61,590 nt of DNA from Citrobacter sp. On2M (GTDB lineage: Bacteria; Pseudomonadota; Gammaproteobacteria; Enterobacterales; Enterobacteriaceae), in assembly GCF_018035235.1 (NCBI RefSeq), contig NZ_WPCV01000010.1:1-61590 (forward strand), given 5' to 3'. A program made the position numbers and the translations under genes. Shown one piece after another: positions 10,621 through 22,216 of this stretch. The number at the start of each line of letters is the position of its first letter. The stretch's first letter is position 1. The notes below the pieces were generated by a model. That model searched no databases and was not told the DNA's origin. It saw nothing but the letters and a program-made list of their open reading frames with translations.

Positions 10621-10948
10621 AGACTCGTCTTTCGTTTATACACCTCATCTTTCACGCCACTCCGTCTGGGCTGCATTCGTTATTTCCCCATCCCAGGAGA
10701 AAACTCCATTGCCACCTTGGTGTAGATTGATTGATTTGGTGTATATATAAGAAATGTGTGCGTCGTCCCTTGGCCCACAAAAAGGCGCACAGTATGCACG
10801 ATTAATCATAAAATCGTACCCCTAAATGTGACCAGATTAATCTGGCTCAAAGAAAACTTAGCGCACCTTCAGTCTATTAATGTACAGGTGTGGAGCATCT
10901 ATACTCGCAGTTCACGCAGTACATTTGGCGAAAGGACGCCACTTCATT
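10621..10948. promoter_or_regulatory. kup-ravA divergent intergenic region
   Basis: A 328-bp gap between two divergent genes must hold both promoters. I see no convincing sigma-70 hexamers with proper spacing. An AT-rich GTATATATAAGAAATG run lies near 10740. E. coli ravA-viaA is transcribed by sigma S, so a weak consensus is expected. The frame open into ravA from 10880 is probably untranslated leader. No gene is evident here. Confidence 0.4.
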
Positions 10949-12445
10949 ATGGCTCACCCACATTTATTAGCGGAAAGAATTTCCCGTCTGAGCAATGCGC
11001 TGGAAAAGGGACTTTATGAACGTAGCCACGCCATTCGTCTGTGTCTGCTGGCTGCACTCAGCGGCGAGAGCGTTTTCTTATTAGGCCCTCCCGGGATAGC
11101 GAAAAGCTTAATTGCCCGCCGACTGAAGTTTGCTTTTCAAAATGCGCGCGCTTTCGAATACCTGATGACGCGCTTCTCTACGCCAGAAGAGGTCTTCGGC
11201 CCACTGTCCATTCAGGCGCTTAAAGACGAAGGTCGCTATGAACGCTTAACGGCAGGCTATCTTCCTGAAGCTGAAATCGTCTTTCTTGATGAAATCTGGA
11301 AGGCGGGCCCGGCGATTCTTAACACCCTGCTGACCGCCATTAACGAACGCCACTTCCGCAACGGCGCGCATGAAGAGAAAATCCCGATGCGCCTGCTGGT
11401 GGCAGCCTCCAACGAACTGCCAGAAGCAGACAGCAGCCTGGAAGCGCTGTATGACCGTATGCTGATACGCCTGTGGCTGGATAAAGTTCAGGACAAAGCC
11501 AACTTCCGCTCAATGCTGCTAAGTCAGCAAGATGAAAGCGACAACCCGGTCCCGGCGTCATTACAGGTGACGGATGAAGAGTATTACCAGTGGCAAAAAG
11601 ACATTGGCGCCATCAAGCTTCCCGATCGCGTGTTTGAGCTTATTTTCACCCTACGTCAGCAGTTGGACACGCTACCGAATGCCCCGTACGTGTCCGATCG
11701 TCGCTGGAAAAAAGCCATTCGCTTGCTCCAGGCCAGCGCCTTCTTTAGCGGACGTGATGCGGTCGTCCCTATTGACCTCATCCTGTTGAAAGATTGCCTG
11801 TGGTACGACGCACAAAGCCTGAATCTGATGCAGCAGCAGCTGGAAATATTGATGACCGGGCACGCCTGGCAGCAGCAGGCTATGCTGACGCGTTTGGGCA
11901 GCATTGTGCAACGTCGCATTCAACTCCAGCAGCAGCAAAGCGATAAAACTGCGTTCACGGTGATCCGTCAGGGCGGCATGTTCAGCCGTCGTCCTCATTA
12001 TGATTTACCGCCAGAAGCCACATCCTCAATCCTGACATTACTGCTGCAAAAGCCCCTGAAGCTGCATGATATGGAAGTCATCCATATTGCTTTTGATCGT
12101 AGCGCACTGGAACTGTGGCTAACCAAAGGCGGTGAGATCCGCGGAAAATTAAACGGAATCGGTTTTGCTCAGACGCTGAACATGGAAGTGGATAGCGCAC
12201 AACACCTGGTCGTACGCGACGTCAGTTTGCAAGGATCTCGTCTGGCGCTGCCAGGTTCATCACAAGAAAGTATGCCTGCAGAGATAAAACAAGAGCTTGA
12301 AGCGCTTGATAACGAGTGGCACCAGCAGCACAGCGCATTTAGCGAACAACAAAAGTGCATGTTTATTCATAATGACTGGTTAGGCCGCATAGAAGCCAGT
12401 CTACAGGATGTCGGGATGCAAATCCGCCAGGCGCAACAATGCTAA
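10949..12445 (+). CDS. ravA: Regulatory ATPase RavA (MoxR AAA+)
   Basis: A 498-residue AAA+ ATPase of the MoxR family, with Walker A GPPGIAKS (residues 46-53) and Walker B VFLDEIWK; the C-terminal part is the discontinuous LARA region that in E. coli binds the lysine decarboxylase LdcI. The start ATG at 10949 has AAAGGACG upstream and gives the E. coli length; a longer in-frame reading from 10880 is less likely. The last 7 bp overlap viaA, which encodes its VWA partner. The pair modulates respiratory complexes and aminoglycoside sensitivity in E. coli. Confidence 0.95.
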   Translation: MAHPHLLAERISRLSNALEKGLYERSHAIRLCLLAALSGESVFLLGPPGIAKSLIARRLKFAFQNARAFEYLMTRFSTPEEVFGPLSIQALKDEGRYERLTAGYLPEAEIVFLDEIWKAGPAILNTLLTAINERHFRNGAHEEKIPMRLLVAASNELPEADSSLEALYDRMLIRLWLDKVQDKANFRSMLLSQQDESDNPVPASLQVTDEEYYQWQKDIGAIKLPDRVFELIFTLRQQLDTLPNAPYVSDRRWKKAIRLLQASAFFSGRDAVVPIDLILLKDCLWYDAQSLNLMQQQLEILMTGHAWQQQAMLTRLGSIVQRRIQLQQQQSDKTAFTVIRQGGMFSRRPHYDLPPEATSSILTLLLQKPLKLHDMEVIHIAFDRSALELWLTKGGEIRGKLNGIGFAQTLNMEVDSAQHLVVRDVSLQGSRLALPGSSQESMPAEIKQELEALDNEWHQQHSAFSEQQKCMFIHNDWLGRIEASLQDVGMQIRQAQQC

Positions 12446-13890
12446 CCCTTGATACGCTCAACATCATGCTGGCAGTCAGCGAAGAGGCGATGATCGAAGA
12501 GATGATCGTCGCCCTGCTGGCTTCTCCGAAGATGGTGGTTTTTTTTAAAAAATTCCCGCGCCTCAAAAAAGCGATCGCTGAAGATATACCGCGCTGGCGT
12601 GAATCTTTGCGTAGTCGGCTCAAAGATACCCATGTGCCGCCGGAGTTGGCGGAAGAGGTCATTTGTTATCAACAAAGTCAGCTCCTCTCTCATGCACAGT
12701 TTATCGTCCAGCTACCGCAAATATTGTCGTTATTGCACCGCCTCCATTCACCGTGGGCCGGACAAGCGCAGCAGTTAGTCGATGACAACAACACGTTTAC
12801 GCCCGCCCTGCATACGCTTTTTCTCCAGCGCTGGCGCCTGAGTCTGGTAGTGCAAACCACCACGCTGAATCAACAATTGCTGGAAGAAGAGCGTGAACAT
12901 TTGCTCAGCGAAGTACAGGAGCGGATGACTCTCAGCGGGCAACTGGAACCCGTCCTGGCAGAAAATGACAACGCCGCGGGTCGGTTGTGGGATATGAGCG
13001 CTGGTCAAATCAAGCGCGGTGATTATCAGCTGATGGTGAAATACGGCGAATTTCTGACGCAACAACCTGAACTCCAGCGTCTGGCTGAGCAATTAGGTCG
13101 TTCCAGAGAAGCGAAATCCGTGCCGCGTAAAGATGCGCCAATGGAAACCTTCCGTACGCTGGTGCGCGAACCGGCAACCGTACCGGAGCAAGTGGATGGC
13201 ATCCAGCAAAGCGACGATATCCTGCGCCTGCTGCCGCCTGAACTGGCGACGCTGGGCATTACCGAACTGGAATACGAGTTCTACCGTCGGCTGGTGGAAA
13301 AACAACTGCTGACCTATCGCCTGCACGGCGAAGCGTGGCGTGAAAAAGTCACGGAACGGCCTGTGGTGCATCAGGATTTTGACGAGCAGCCGCGCGGGCC
13401 TTTTATCGTCTGCGTCGATACCTCGGGATCGATGGGCGGATTTAATGAGCAATGTGCGAAAGCCTTTTGCCTGGCGCTAATGCGCGTCGCTCTTGCCGAT
13501 AACCGGCGCTGTTTCATTATGCTGTTTTCAACAGAAGTGGTGCGCTATGAGCTGTCCGGTCCGGAGGGTATCGAACAGGCGATCCGTTTTTTAAGTCAGC
13601 GCTTTCGCGGCGGTACAGATATCGCCAGCTGTTTTCGCGCCATTATTGAGCGCATGCAGGGTCGGGAATGGTTTGATGCCGATGCGGTGGTGATCTCAGA
13701 TTTTATCGCTCAGCGATTACCCGATGAGGTCGTCAATAAAGTGGGTGAATTGCAGCGAGTTCACCAGCATCGTTTTCATGCAGTGGCGATGTCAGCACAC
13801 GGAAAACCCGGCATCATGCGCATTTTCGATCATATCTGGCGCTTTGATACCGGGATGCGAAGTCGCCTGCTCAGACGCTGGCGGCGTTAA
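12439..13890 (+). CDS. viaA: VWA-domain partner protein ViaA
   Basis: A 483-residue protein with a helical N-terminal half and a C-terminal von Willebrand A domain. The metal site (MIDAS) reads DTSGSMG with Asp327, Ser329 and Ser331. It is the MoxR-associated partner of RavA in E. coli; the RavA-ViaA pair interacts with NADH dehydrogenase and fumarate reductase. The gene overlaps ravA by 7 bp, consistent with coupled translation, and ends 3 bp from the convergent asnA with no terminator hairpin visible between them. Confidence 0.95.
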   Translation: MLTLDTLNIMLAVSEEAMIEEMIVALLASPKMVVFFKKFPRLKKAIAEDIPRWRESLRSRLKDTHVPPELAEEVICYQQSQLLSHAQFIVQLPQILSLLHRLHSPWAGQAQQLVDDNNTFTPALHTLFLQRWRLSLVVQTTTLNQQLLEEEREHLLSEVQERMTLSGQLEPVLAENDNAAGRLWDMSAGQIKRGDYQLMVKYGEFLTQQPELQRLAEQLGRSREAKSVPRKDAPMETFRTLVREPATVPEQVDGIQQSDDILRLLPPELATLGITELEYEFYRRLVEKQLLTYRLHGEAWREKVTERPVVHQDFDEQPRGPFIVCVDTSGSMGGFNEQCAKAFCLALMRVALADNRRCFIMLFSTEVVRYELSGPEGIEQAIRFLSQRFRGGTDIASCFRAIIERMQGREWFDADAVVISDFIAQRLPDEVVNKVGELQRVHQHRFHAVAMSAHGKPGIMRIFDHIWRFDTGMRSRLLRRWRR

Positions 13891-13893
13891 TTC

Positions 13894-14886
13894 TTACAGC
13901 AGAGAAGCGACGCTTTCACGTACCTGAGCCGGCCATACGCCACACTGAACCTGACCAATGTGCGGTAATTGCAGCAACAGCATGGTCAAACGCGACTGCC
14001 CAATCCCTCCACCAATCGTCTGCGGCATTTCACCGCGCAGCAGCGCCTGGTGCCATTCCAGACTCAGGCGATCTTCATCACCGGTCAAAGACAGCTGGTG
14101 TTTCAGAGCGTCAGCATCCACACGAATCCCCATAGAAGACAGCTCAAACGCATCTTCCAGTACCGGGTTCCAGACCAGAATATCTCCGTTCAAACCGGCA
14201 TGGCCCAGATCAGACGCTGAACTCCAGTCATCATAATCCGGCGCACGCACATCATGGCGATGACCATCACTGAGTTTGCCGCCGATCCCCACCAGGAATA
14301 CCGCGCCCAACTCTTTAGCGATCGCACGTTCACGACCTTTTGCATCAAGATCCGGATAACGAGATAACAGCTCCTGACTATGAACAAAGTGGATCTGCTC
14401 TGGCAGGAACGGTGCCAGACCAAACTCTTTGCTAACCGCAGCTTCGGTAGCCTTAATTCCTGCCCAGATAGCCTCTACCGTGCTTTTCAGAGTAGAAAAT
14501 TGACGCTCGCCGTCGCCCATAACGCGCTCCCAGTCCCACTGGTCAACATACACTGAGTGCAGCGGGGAGAGGCGATCTTCATCGGGACGCAGGGCTTTCA
14601 TGTGCGTGTACAGCCCTTCGCCTGCGCTAAAGTCATGTTGTCCTAACGTTTGACGCTTCCACTTCGCCAGGGAATGAACCACTTCGAATTGAGCGTCCGG
14701 CAATGCTTTAACCTTCACCTGCACCGCTTTTTCACAGCCCGACAAGTTATCCTGCGTGCCATCTCCTACGCGGCTGAGGATCGGTGCCTGAACTTCAATC
14801 AGGCCTAAACGCTCTTCCAGCTGACGAGAAAAATGAGATTTTACGAAGCTAATTTGACGTTGTTTGGCAATGTAAGCGGTTTTCAT
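13894..14886 (-). CDS. asnA: Asparagine synthetase A (ammonia-dependent)
   Basis: Makes asparagine from aspartate, ammonia and ATP. The 330-residue enzyme is related to class II aminoacyl-tRNA synthetases and matches E. coli AsnA from [16 protein letters not shown] to the C terminus, including the [14 protein letters not shown] motif 3-like ATP site. I chose the ATG at 14884-14886; the reading frame stays open 20 codons upstream but that part has no resemblance to the family. It is divergent from asnC, which activates it when asparagine is low. Confidence 0.97.
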   Translation of the reverse strand: MKTAYIAKQRQISFVKSHFSRQLEERLGLIEVQAPILSRVGDGTQDNLSGCEKAVQVKVKALPDAQFEVVHSLAKWKRQTLGQHDFSAGEGLYTHMKALRPDEDRLSPLHSVYVDQWDWERVMGDGERQFSTLKSTVEAIWAGIKATEAAVSKEFGLAPFLPEQIHFVHSQELLSRYPDLDAKGRERAIAKELGAVFLVGIGGKLSDGHRHDVRAPDYDDWSSASDLGHAGLNGDILVWNPVLEDAFELSSMGIRVDADALKHQLSLTGDEDRLSLEWHQALLRGEMPQTIGGGIGQSRLTMLLLQLPHIGQVQCGVWPAQVRESVASLL

Positions 14887-15037
14887 TATGTGTACTCCTG
14901 TGTCCTGTTGCCTATGATTAAGCAACAGAATGGAGGTAATATTCAATAATCAACAAACAAAAAGCCGACTTCGATTTTGATTCGTTAAAAATAGCGGCTA
15001 AAATAGAATGAATCATTAATCTATATAAGAAAAACCT
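14887..15037. promoter_or_regulatory. asnA-asnC divergent promoter region
   Basis: A 151-bp AT-rich gap between divergent genes. In E. coli this segment holds AsnC sites that control both asnA and asnC. I can see A/T-rich tracts but did not resolve individual AsnC sites. Confidence 0.5.
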
Positions 15038-15496
15038 ATGGAAAATTATCAGATCGACAATCTGGACCGCGGCATTCTTGACGCCCTGATGGAAAATGCC
15101 CGCACCGCGTACGCTGAATTAGCCAAACAGTTCGGCGTCAGCCCGGGGACAATTCACGTTCGTGTAGAAAAGATGAAGCAGGCTGGGATCATTACCGGCG
15201 CGCGAATTGATGTCAGTCCCAAACAGTTGGGCTATGACGTTGGCTGCTTTATCGGCATCATCCTGAAAAGTGCGAAAGACTATCCGTCGGCGCTGGCCAG
15301 ACTGGAAAGCCTCGATGAAGTGACCGAAGCATATTACACCACCGGGCACTACAGCATCTTTATTAAGGTAATGTGCAAATCGATCGATGCGTTGCAGCAG
15401 GTACTTATCAACAAGATCCAAACAATTGATGAAATTCAGTCCACTGAAACCCTGATCGTCCTGCAGAACCCGATCATGCGCACCATCAAGCCATGA
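15038..15496 (+). CDS. asnC: Transcriptional regulator AsnC (Lrp family)
   Basis: A 152-residue Lrp/AsnC regulator: N-terminal helix-turn-helix (LDRGILDALMENARTAYAEL onward) and C-terminal RAM domain that binds asparagine. In E. coli it activates asnA and represses its own gene, and asparagine relieves the activation. The protein matches E. coli AsnC over its full length. It reads toward mioC and oriC, so its transcript may pass through the mioC promoter region. Confidence 0.96.
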   Translation: MENYQIDNLDRGILDALMENARTAYAELAKQFGVSPGTIHVRVEKMKQAGIITGARIDVSPKQLGYDVGCFIGIILKSAKDYPSALARLESLDEVTEAYYTTGHYSIFIKVMCKSIDALQQVLINKIQTIDEIQSTETLIVLQNPIMRTIKP

Positions 15497-15517
15497 TCGT
15501 TTTTTTTAATCCCCCAT

Positions 15518-15557
15518 TTTTCCACAGGTAGATCCCAGCTCGCTCACAGCGTACAAT
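15518..15557 (+). promoter_or_regulatory. mioC promoter with DnaA box
   Basis: A -10 hexamer TACAAT (15552-15557) lies 17 bp from a weak -35 region (15529-15534). Immediately upstream, TTTTCCACA (15518-15526) fits the DnaA box pattern TTWTNCACA. In E. coli, DnaA represses mioC from such a box, linking transcription through oriC to initiation. Confidence 0.7.
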
Positions 15558-15585
15558 ACGCCCTCTTTATAAAGGTGGGCGATCA

Positions 15586-16035
15586 ATGGCAGACATCACT
15601 CTTATCAGCGGCAGCACGCTTGGCAGTGCGGAATATGTAGCAGAGCATCTGGCTGAAAAGCTGGACGACGCTGGTTTTTCCAGCGAAATACTGCATGGAC
15701 CAATGCCTGAAGAGGTCCCGACTGACGGGATCTGGCTGATGATTAGCTCCACACACGGAGCAGGAGACATTCCTGACAACCTGCAGCCTTTATATGATGC
15801 CTTACGCGAGCAGAAACTGGACTTGTCACAAGTGTACTTTGGCGCAATCGGGATCGGCAGTCGTGAATATGACACTTTTTGCGGCGCAATCGACAAGCTG
15901 GAAGCCGAACTGAAAGCCTGTGGGGCAAAACAGGTAGGCGAAACGCTCAGGATCAACGTACTGGAACATGAAATTCCGGAAGATCCGGCTGAAATTTGGC
16001 TGGGATCCTGGCATCCATTGCTCAGAGATTTGTAA
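15586..16035 (+). CDS. mioC: Flavodoxin-like protein MioC
   Basis: A 149-residue flavodoxin-fold protein with an FMN phosphate loop near the N terminus (SGSTLGSAEYVAEHL) and the second loop SSTHGAGDIPDN. E. coli MioC binds FMN and supports biotin synthase in vitro; its transcription toward oriC has long been studied for effects on initiation. The sequence is two residues longer than the E. coli protein. Its stop codon is 17 bp before the first DnaA box of oriC. Confidence 0.95.
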   Translation: MADITLISGSTLGSAEYVAEHLAEKLDDAGFSSEILHGPMPEEVPTDGIWLMISSTHGAGDIPDNLQPLYDALREQKLDLSQVYFGAIGIGSREYDTFCGAIDKLEAELKACGAKQVGETLRINVLEHEIPEDPAEIWLGSWHPLLRDL

Positions 16036-16051
16036 AGATCGTACTTTTTTA

Positions 16052-16320
16052 TGTGGATAACTCTGGTTAAAAGCTTGGATCAACCGGTAGTTATCCCAAG
16101 AACAACCGTTGTTCAGTTTTTGAGTTGTGTATAACCCTTCATTCTGATCCCAGCTTATACGGACCAGGATCACCGATCATTCACAGCTAATGATCCTCAA
16201 CAACCTGTTGATCTTATTCAAAGGATCGCCCTTATCCACAGAAAGTCGCGATCCTAATAAGAGATCACAATAAAACAGATCTCTAAATAAAAAGATCTTC
16301 TTTTTAATACCCAGGATCCC
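16052..16320. other. oriC: Chromosomal replication origin oriC
   Basis: Between mioC and mnmG. Reading from the mioC side: DnaA box R4 TGTGGATAA (16052-16060), a variant box TTATCCCAA (16091-16099) at the E. coli R3 position, box R2 TGTGTATAA (16126-16134), and box R1 TTATCCACA (16232-16240), then the AT-rich unwinding region next to mnmG. Twelve GATC Dam sites fall inside about 270 bp, roughly ten times random expectation, giving SeqA targets. Layout matches E. coli oriC read in reverse complement. Weak sites (I, tau) and IHF/Fis sites were not placed. Confidence 0.96.
16254..16297. repeat. oriC DNA unwinding element (three 13-mers)
   Basis: On the minus strand the three 13-mers are GATCTCTTATTAG (16254-16266), GATCTGTTTTATT (16269-16281) and GATCTTTTTATTT (16285-16297). 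Each begins with GATC, as the R, M and L repeats of E. coli oriC do. This is the segment melted by DnaA at initiation. Confidence 0.92.
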
Positions 16321-16407
16321 AGGTCTTTCTCCATCGACTAAAGTTGAGTAGAATCCACGGCCCGGGCTTCAATCCATTTTCACACCGCGTTATGCGAGGC
16401 AATTACC

Positions 16408-18297
16408 ATGTTTTATCAGGATCCTTTTGACGTCATCATCATTGGCGGGGGTCATGCAGGCACTGAGGCCGCGATGGCCGCGGCGCGAATGGGCCAACAG
16501 ACCCTGCTTTTGACACACAATATCGACACTCTGGGGCAAATGAGCTGCAACCCGGCGATCGGCGGTATTGGGAAGGGACACCTGGTAAAAGAAGTGGATG
16601 CGCTTGGTGGGTTGATGGCAAAAGCGATCGACCATGCAGGCATTCAGTTTAGGATACTAAACGCCAGCAAAGGGCCTGCCGTTCGAGCTACTCGCGCTCA
16701 GGCCGATCGTGTGCTCTATCGCCAGGCTGTACGTACCGCACTGGAGAATCAACCCAACCTGATGATCTTCCAACAGGCGGTTGAAGATCTGATTGTTGAA
16801 AATGATCGTGTTGTGGGCGCAGTGACCCAAATGGGTCTGAAGTTCCGTGCCAAAGCGGTCGTGTTAACCGTGGGGACTTTCCTTGACGGCAAAATTCATA
16901 TTGGTCTGGATAACTACAGCGGTGGCCGTGCCGGCGATCCGCCGTCTATTCCACTGTCACGCCGTCTGCGTGAACTGCCGCTGCGCGTCAGCCGCCTGAA
17001 GACCGGTACGCCGCCGCGTATCGATGCGCGCACGATTGATTTCAGCGTACTCGGTCAGCAGAACAGCGATAACCCGATGCCGGTCTTCTCGTTTTTGGGC
17101 GATGCCTCTCAGCATCCGCGCCAGATGCCGTGCTACATCACGCATACCAATGAAAAAACCCATGACGTGATCCGCAATAACCTCGATCGTAGCCCGATGT
17201 ACGCAGGCGTGATCGAAGGTATCGGCCCACGTTATTGCCCGTCGATCGAAGACAAAGTGATGCGCTTTGCCGATCGTAACCAGCATCAGATCTTCCTTGA
17301 GCCGGAAGGACTGACGTCTAATGAAATTTACCCGAATGGCATCTCCACCAGCCTGCCGTTCGATGTGCAGATGCAAATTGTCCGTTCTATGCAGGGAATG
17401 GAAAATGCCAGAATCGTTCGTCCCGGCTACGCTATTGAGTACGATTTCTTCGATCCGCGCGACCTTAAACCTACTCTGGAAAGCAAATTCATCCAGGGTC
17501 TGTTCTTTGCTGGTCAGATCAACGGTACGACTGGTTATGAAGAAGCTGCCGCGCAAGGGATGCTGGCAGGTCTGAACGCCGCACGCTTGTCTGCTGACAA
17601 AGACGGCTGGGCACCGCGTCGCGATCAGGCTTATCTGGGTGTACTGGTGGACGATCTGTGTACGCTGGGTACGAAAGAACCGTACCGTATGTTCACCTCA
17701 CGCGCTGAATACCGTTTGATGCTACGCGAAGATAACGCCGATCTGCGTCTGACCGAAATTGGCCGTGAGCTGGGACTGGTGGACGATGAGCACTGGGCTC
17801 GCTTCAACGAGAAACTGGAGCGCATCGAACAAGAACGCCAGCGTCTCAAATCAACCTGGGTTAACCCGTTAGCGGAGTCTGCAGCAGAAGTGAATGCTCA
17901 CCTGGCTACGCCTTTGTCACGTGAAGCCAGCGGTGAAGATTTGCTGCGTCGCCCGGATATGACCTATGCCCAGTTGACCTCTTTATCTGCGTTCGCACCT
18001 GCGCTTAACGATGCTCAGGCCGCGGAACAAGTTGAAATTCAGGTGAAATACGAAGGATATATCGCCCGTCAGCAGGAAGAGATCGAAAGACAACAGCGTA
18101 ATGAGAACACCCTGTTGCCTGCAACGCTGGATTATCGTCAGGTCTCAGGCTTGTCGAATGAAGTCATTGCCAAACTGAACGATCACAAACCGGTATCGAT
18201 CGGCCAGGCATCGCGTATTTCCGGCGTAACACCTGCCGCCATCTCCATTCTGCTGGTATGGCTGAAAAAACAAGGTATGCTGCGTCGCAGCGCTTGA
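16408..18297 (+). CDS. mnmG: tRNA modification enzyme MnmG (GidA)
   Basis: With MnmE it installs the carboxymethylaminomethyl group on wobble U34 of several tRNAs. The 629-residue protein has an FAD-binding Rossmann motif GGGHAG at residues 13-18 and the family stretch [17 protein letters not shown]. Length equals E. coli MnmG. It lies directly next to the oriC unwinding region; a candidate promoter has TAGAAT at 16349-16354 followed by a GC-rich discriminator. Its partner mnmE is also in this window at 57126-58490. Confidence 0.97.
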   Translation: MFYQDPFDVIIIGGGHAGTEAAMAAARMGQQTLLLTHNIDTLGQMSCNPAIGGIGKGHLVKEVDALGGLMAKAIDHAGIQFRILNASKGPAVRATRAQADRVLYRQAVRTALENQPNLMIFQQAVEDLIVENDRVVGAVTQMGLKFRAKAVVLTVGTFLDGKIHIGLDNYSGGRAGDPPSIPLSRRLRELPLRVSRLKTGTPPRIDARTIDFSVLGQQNSDNPMPVFSFLGDASQHPRQMPCYITHTNEKTHDVIRNNLDRSPMYAGVIEGIGPRYCPSIEDKVMRFADRNQHQIFLEPEGLTSNEIYPNGISTSLPFDVQMQIVRSMQGMENARIVRPGYAIEYDFFDPRDLKPTLESKFIQGLFFAGQINGTTGYEEAAAQGMLAGLNAARLSADKDGWAPRRDQAYLGVLVDDLCTLGTKEPYRMFTSRAEYRLMLREDNADLRLTEIGRELGLVDDEHWARFNEKLERIEQERQRLKSTWVNPLAESAAEVNAHLATPLSREASGEDLLRRPDMTYAQLTSLSAFAPALNDAQAAEQVEIQVKYEGYIARQQEEIERQQRNENTLLPATLDYRQVSGLSNEVIAKLNDHKPVSIGQASRISGVTPAAISILLVWLKKQGMLRRSA

Positions 18298-18308
18298 TAT
18301 CACTTTTT

Positions 18309-18373
18309 GGCGGGAGCGCTTCGTTTGCCCGCCCTACAAATTTGTCGGCCCGATAAGCGACAGCGCGTCGGGC
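18309..18373. repeat. REP-type palindromes between mnmG and rsmG
   Basis: Two stem-loops lie in the 101-bp gap: GGCGGG with CCCGCC (18309-18314 and 18328-18333) and GCCCGA with TCGGGC (18348-18353 and 18368-18373). The second resembles a REP unit with the usual GATAAGCG inner arm. Such elements often stabilise the upstream mRNA. Confidence 0.6.
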
Positions 18374-18398
18374 AATAGATTATATACAGGTAACGACC

Positions 18399-19022
18399 GT
18401 GCTCAACAAACTCTCTCGTCTGCTGGCTGATGCCGGTATTTCTCTTACCGATCACCAGAAAAATCAGCTGATTGCGTATGTCGATATGCTGCATAAATGG
18501 AACAAAGCGTACAACCTGACGTCGGTGCGGGATCCCAACGAAATGCTGGTGCGCCATATTCTGGACAGCATTGTCGTCGCGCCGTACCTGAAGGGCGAGC
18601 GTTTTATCGATGTCGGTACTGGGCCGGGCCTACCGGGGATCCCTCTCTCCATCGTGCGTCCTGAAGCGCATTTCACACTGCTGGATAGTCTGGGAAAACG
18701 CGTTCGTTTCTTGCGTCAGGTGCAGCATGAGCTTGCGCTTACTAACATCACTCCTGTGCAAAGTCGCGTTGAAGAATTCCCTTCAGAGCCGCCGTTTGAT
18801 GGGGTGATTAGCCGTGCTTTTGCGTCACTTAATGATATGGTGAGCTGGTGCCATCATTTACCAGGTCAGGATGGGCGTTTTTATGCGCTAAAAGGGCAGT
18901 TACCTGAAGATGAAATAGCCTCGTTGCCTGCAGAATTCAGCGTCGAGTCGGTCGAAAAATTACGCGTTCCGCAACTGGATGGTGAACGTCATCTGGTGGT
19001 TATTAAACCAAACAAAATTTAA
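18399..19022 (+). CDS. rsmG: 16S rRNA m7G527 methyltransferase RsmG (GidB)
   Basis: Methylates N7 of G527 in 16S rRNA using S-adenosylmethionine. The 207-residue protein has the SAM-binding motif [12 protein letters not shown] and matches E. coli RsmG over its full length. Translation starts at GTG (18399-18401), as in E. coli. It is downstream of mnmG with REP-type stem-loops between them, probably the same transcript. Confidence 0.96.
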   Translation: MLNKLSRLLADAGISLTDHQKNQLIAYVDMLHKWNKAYNLTSVRDPNEMLVRHILDSIVVAPYLKGERFIDVGTGPGLPGIPLSIVRPEAHFTLLDSLGKRVRFLRQVQHELALTNITPVQSRVEEFPSEPPFDGVISRAFASLNDMVSWCHHLPGQDGRFYALKGQLPEDEIASLPAEFSVESVEKLRVPQLDGERHLVVIKPNKI

Positions 19023-19564
19023 TTTTTATCAAAAAAAATAGAAAAAAAACGGCTCTTCAGGTGTTAAAAGTCATAGGGAATAGTGTGGTTAAATGTCGTT
19101 ACATTTCACTAGTGTCTTACGGTTTTGCATCATAACTATAACGTAGCGTTTTTTGTTAAAAGCGAAACAAGTCAGCTATGAAAATATCAGCCTGCTAAAA
19201 ATAGATTCAAAGAATCACCGTTCGTGTTAATTTTTTATTATAAATGTCAATGGGTGGTTTTTTTGTTGTTATTCGCTATTTTTAAAACAGTAACGAATTT
19301 TAGGCTTAAATATCAAAAAGTTGAAATGGCATCATTTGCCAAGTAAATAAATAGTGTCGGGGCGAATATGCTTAATATGTGATCTGGTGCACGCTTTGCA
19401 GCCAGTATTTACGCGGCTTTTGCAGTTTTGCATGATCGTTCACAGTTTGCATAAAAGTGATAAATGTGGGGTAGCGAAAAATATTTAAACATTTATTCAC
19501 TTTTTAGCTACTTATTGTTTGAAATCGAGAAGCCGCACCGTATAATTTGACCGCTTTTTGATGC
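19023..19564. other. AT-rich rsmG-atpI intergenic region
   Basis: About 540 bp without a plausible gene on either strand. It is strongly AT-rich with T and A runs at 19021-19050 and 19225-19290. E. coli has a gap of similar size upstream of atpI. I found no rRNA, tRNA or terminator with a clear stem and U tract in it. Confidence 0.5.
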
Positions 19565-19594
19565 TTGACTCTAAGCCATAAAGAACGTTTTATA
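19565..19594 (+). promoter_or_regulatory. atp operon promoter
   Basis: TTGACT (19565-19570) and TTTATA (19589-19594) are 18 bp apart, about 40 bp upstream of the atpI start. This matches the position of the main atp promoter in E. coli. The -35 is near consensus, the -10 moderate. Confidence 0.7.
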
Positions 19595-19636
19595 CGACAC
19601 GCGGCATACCTCGAAGGGAGCAGGAGTAAAAACGTG

Positions 19637-20840
<1,204 letters not shown>

Positions 20841-20868
20841 TTTACCAACACTACTACGTTTTAACTGA

Positions 20869-21137
<269 letters not shown>

Positions 21138-21185
21138 TGAATTAAGAGCAATATCAGAACGTTAACTAGATAGAGGCATTGTGCT

Positions 21186-21656
21186 GTGAATCTTAACGCA
21201 ACAATCCTCGGCCAGGCCATCGCGTTTGTCCTGTTCGTTCTGTTCTGCATGAAGTACGTATGGCCGCCGTTAATGGCTGCCATCGAAAAACGTCAAAAAG
21301 AAATTGCTGACGGTCTTGCTTCTGCAGAACGAGCACATAAGGATCTTGACCTTGCAAAGGCCAGCGCGACCGACCAGCTGAAAAAAGCGAAGGCGGAAGC
21401 TCAGGTAATCATCGAGCAGGCGAACAAACGCCGCGCTCAGATCCTGGACGAAGCTAAAACTGAAGCAGAGCAGGAACGTACTAAAATCGTGGCACAGGCG
21501 CAGGCGGAAATTGACGCCGAGCGTAAACGTGCTCGCGAAGAGCTGCGTAAGCAAGTTGCTATCCTGGCTGTTGCTGGCGCCGAGAAGATCATCGAACGTT
21601 CCGTGGATGAAGCTGCTAATAGCGACATCGTGGACAAACTTGTCGCTGAACTGTAA
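21186..21656 (+). CDS. atpF: ATP synthase F0 subunit b
   Basis: The stator stalk subunit: one N-terminal membrane helix (residues about 4-25) followed by a long charged coiled-coil that reaches F1. 156 residues, starting at GTG (21186-21188) as in E. coli. It lies 59 bp after atpE and 14 bp before atpH. Confidence 0.97.
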   Translation: MNLNATILGQAIAFVLFVLFCMKYVWPPLMAAIEKRQKEIADGLASAERAHKDLDLAKASATDQLKKAKAEAQVIIEQANKRRAQILDEAKTEAEQERTKIVAQAQAEIDAERKRAREELRKQVAILAVAGAEKIIERSVDEAANSDIVDKLVAEL

Positions 21657-21670
21657 GGAGGGAGGGGCTG

Positions 21671-22204
21671 ATGTCTGAATTTATTACGGTAGCTCGCCCC
21701 TACGCCAAAGCAGCTTTTGACTTTGCCGTTGAGCACCAAAGCGTTGACCGTTGGCAGGATATGCTGACGTTTGCCGCTGAGGTGACAAAAAACGAACAAA
21801 TGGCAGAGCTTCTTTCTGGCGCGCTGGCGCCGGAAACGCTCGCTGAGTCGTTTATCGCCGTGTGCGGTGAGCAGTTGGACGAAAGCGGCCAAAACCTGAT
21901 TAAGGTAATGGCTGAAAATAACCGTCTGAATGCGCTCCCGGATGTTCTTGAGCAGTTTATTCACCTGCGTGCAGCCAGTGAGGCTATCTCTGAGGTAGAA
22001 GTCACTTCTGCCAATGCACTGAGTGATGAACAGCTTACGAAGATTAGTGCAGCGATGGAAAAACGTCTGTCACGCAAAGTTAAGCTGAATTGCAAAATCG
22101 ATAAGTCTGTAATGGCAGGCGTAATCATCCGAGCGGGTGATATGGTCATTGACGGCAGCGTACGCGGCCGTCTTGAGCGCCTTGCAGACGTCTTGCAGTC
22201 TTAA
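21671..22204 (+). CDS. atpH: ATP synthase F1 subunit delta
   Basis: Links the b-subunit stalk to the top of the alpha3beta3 hexamer. The 177-residue protein begins [20 protein letters not shown], the family signature. An unusually strong GGAGGGAGG purine run (21657-21665) precedes its ATG. Confidence 0.97.
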   Translation: MSEFITVARPYAKAAFDFAVEHQSVDRWQDMLTFAAEVTKNEQMAELLSGALAPETLAESFIAVCGEQLDESGQNLIKVMAENNRLNALPDVLEQFIHLRAASEAISEVEVTSANALSDEQLTKISAAMEKRLSRKVKLNCKIDKSVMAGVIIRAGDMVIDGSVRGRLERLADVLQS

Positions 22205-22216
22205 GGGGACTGGAGC

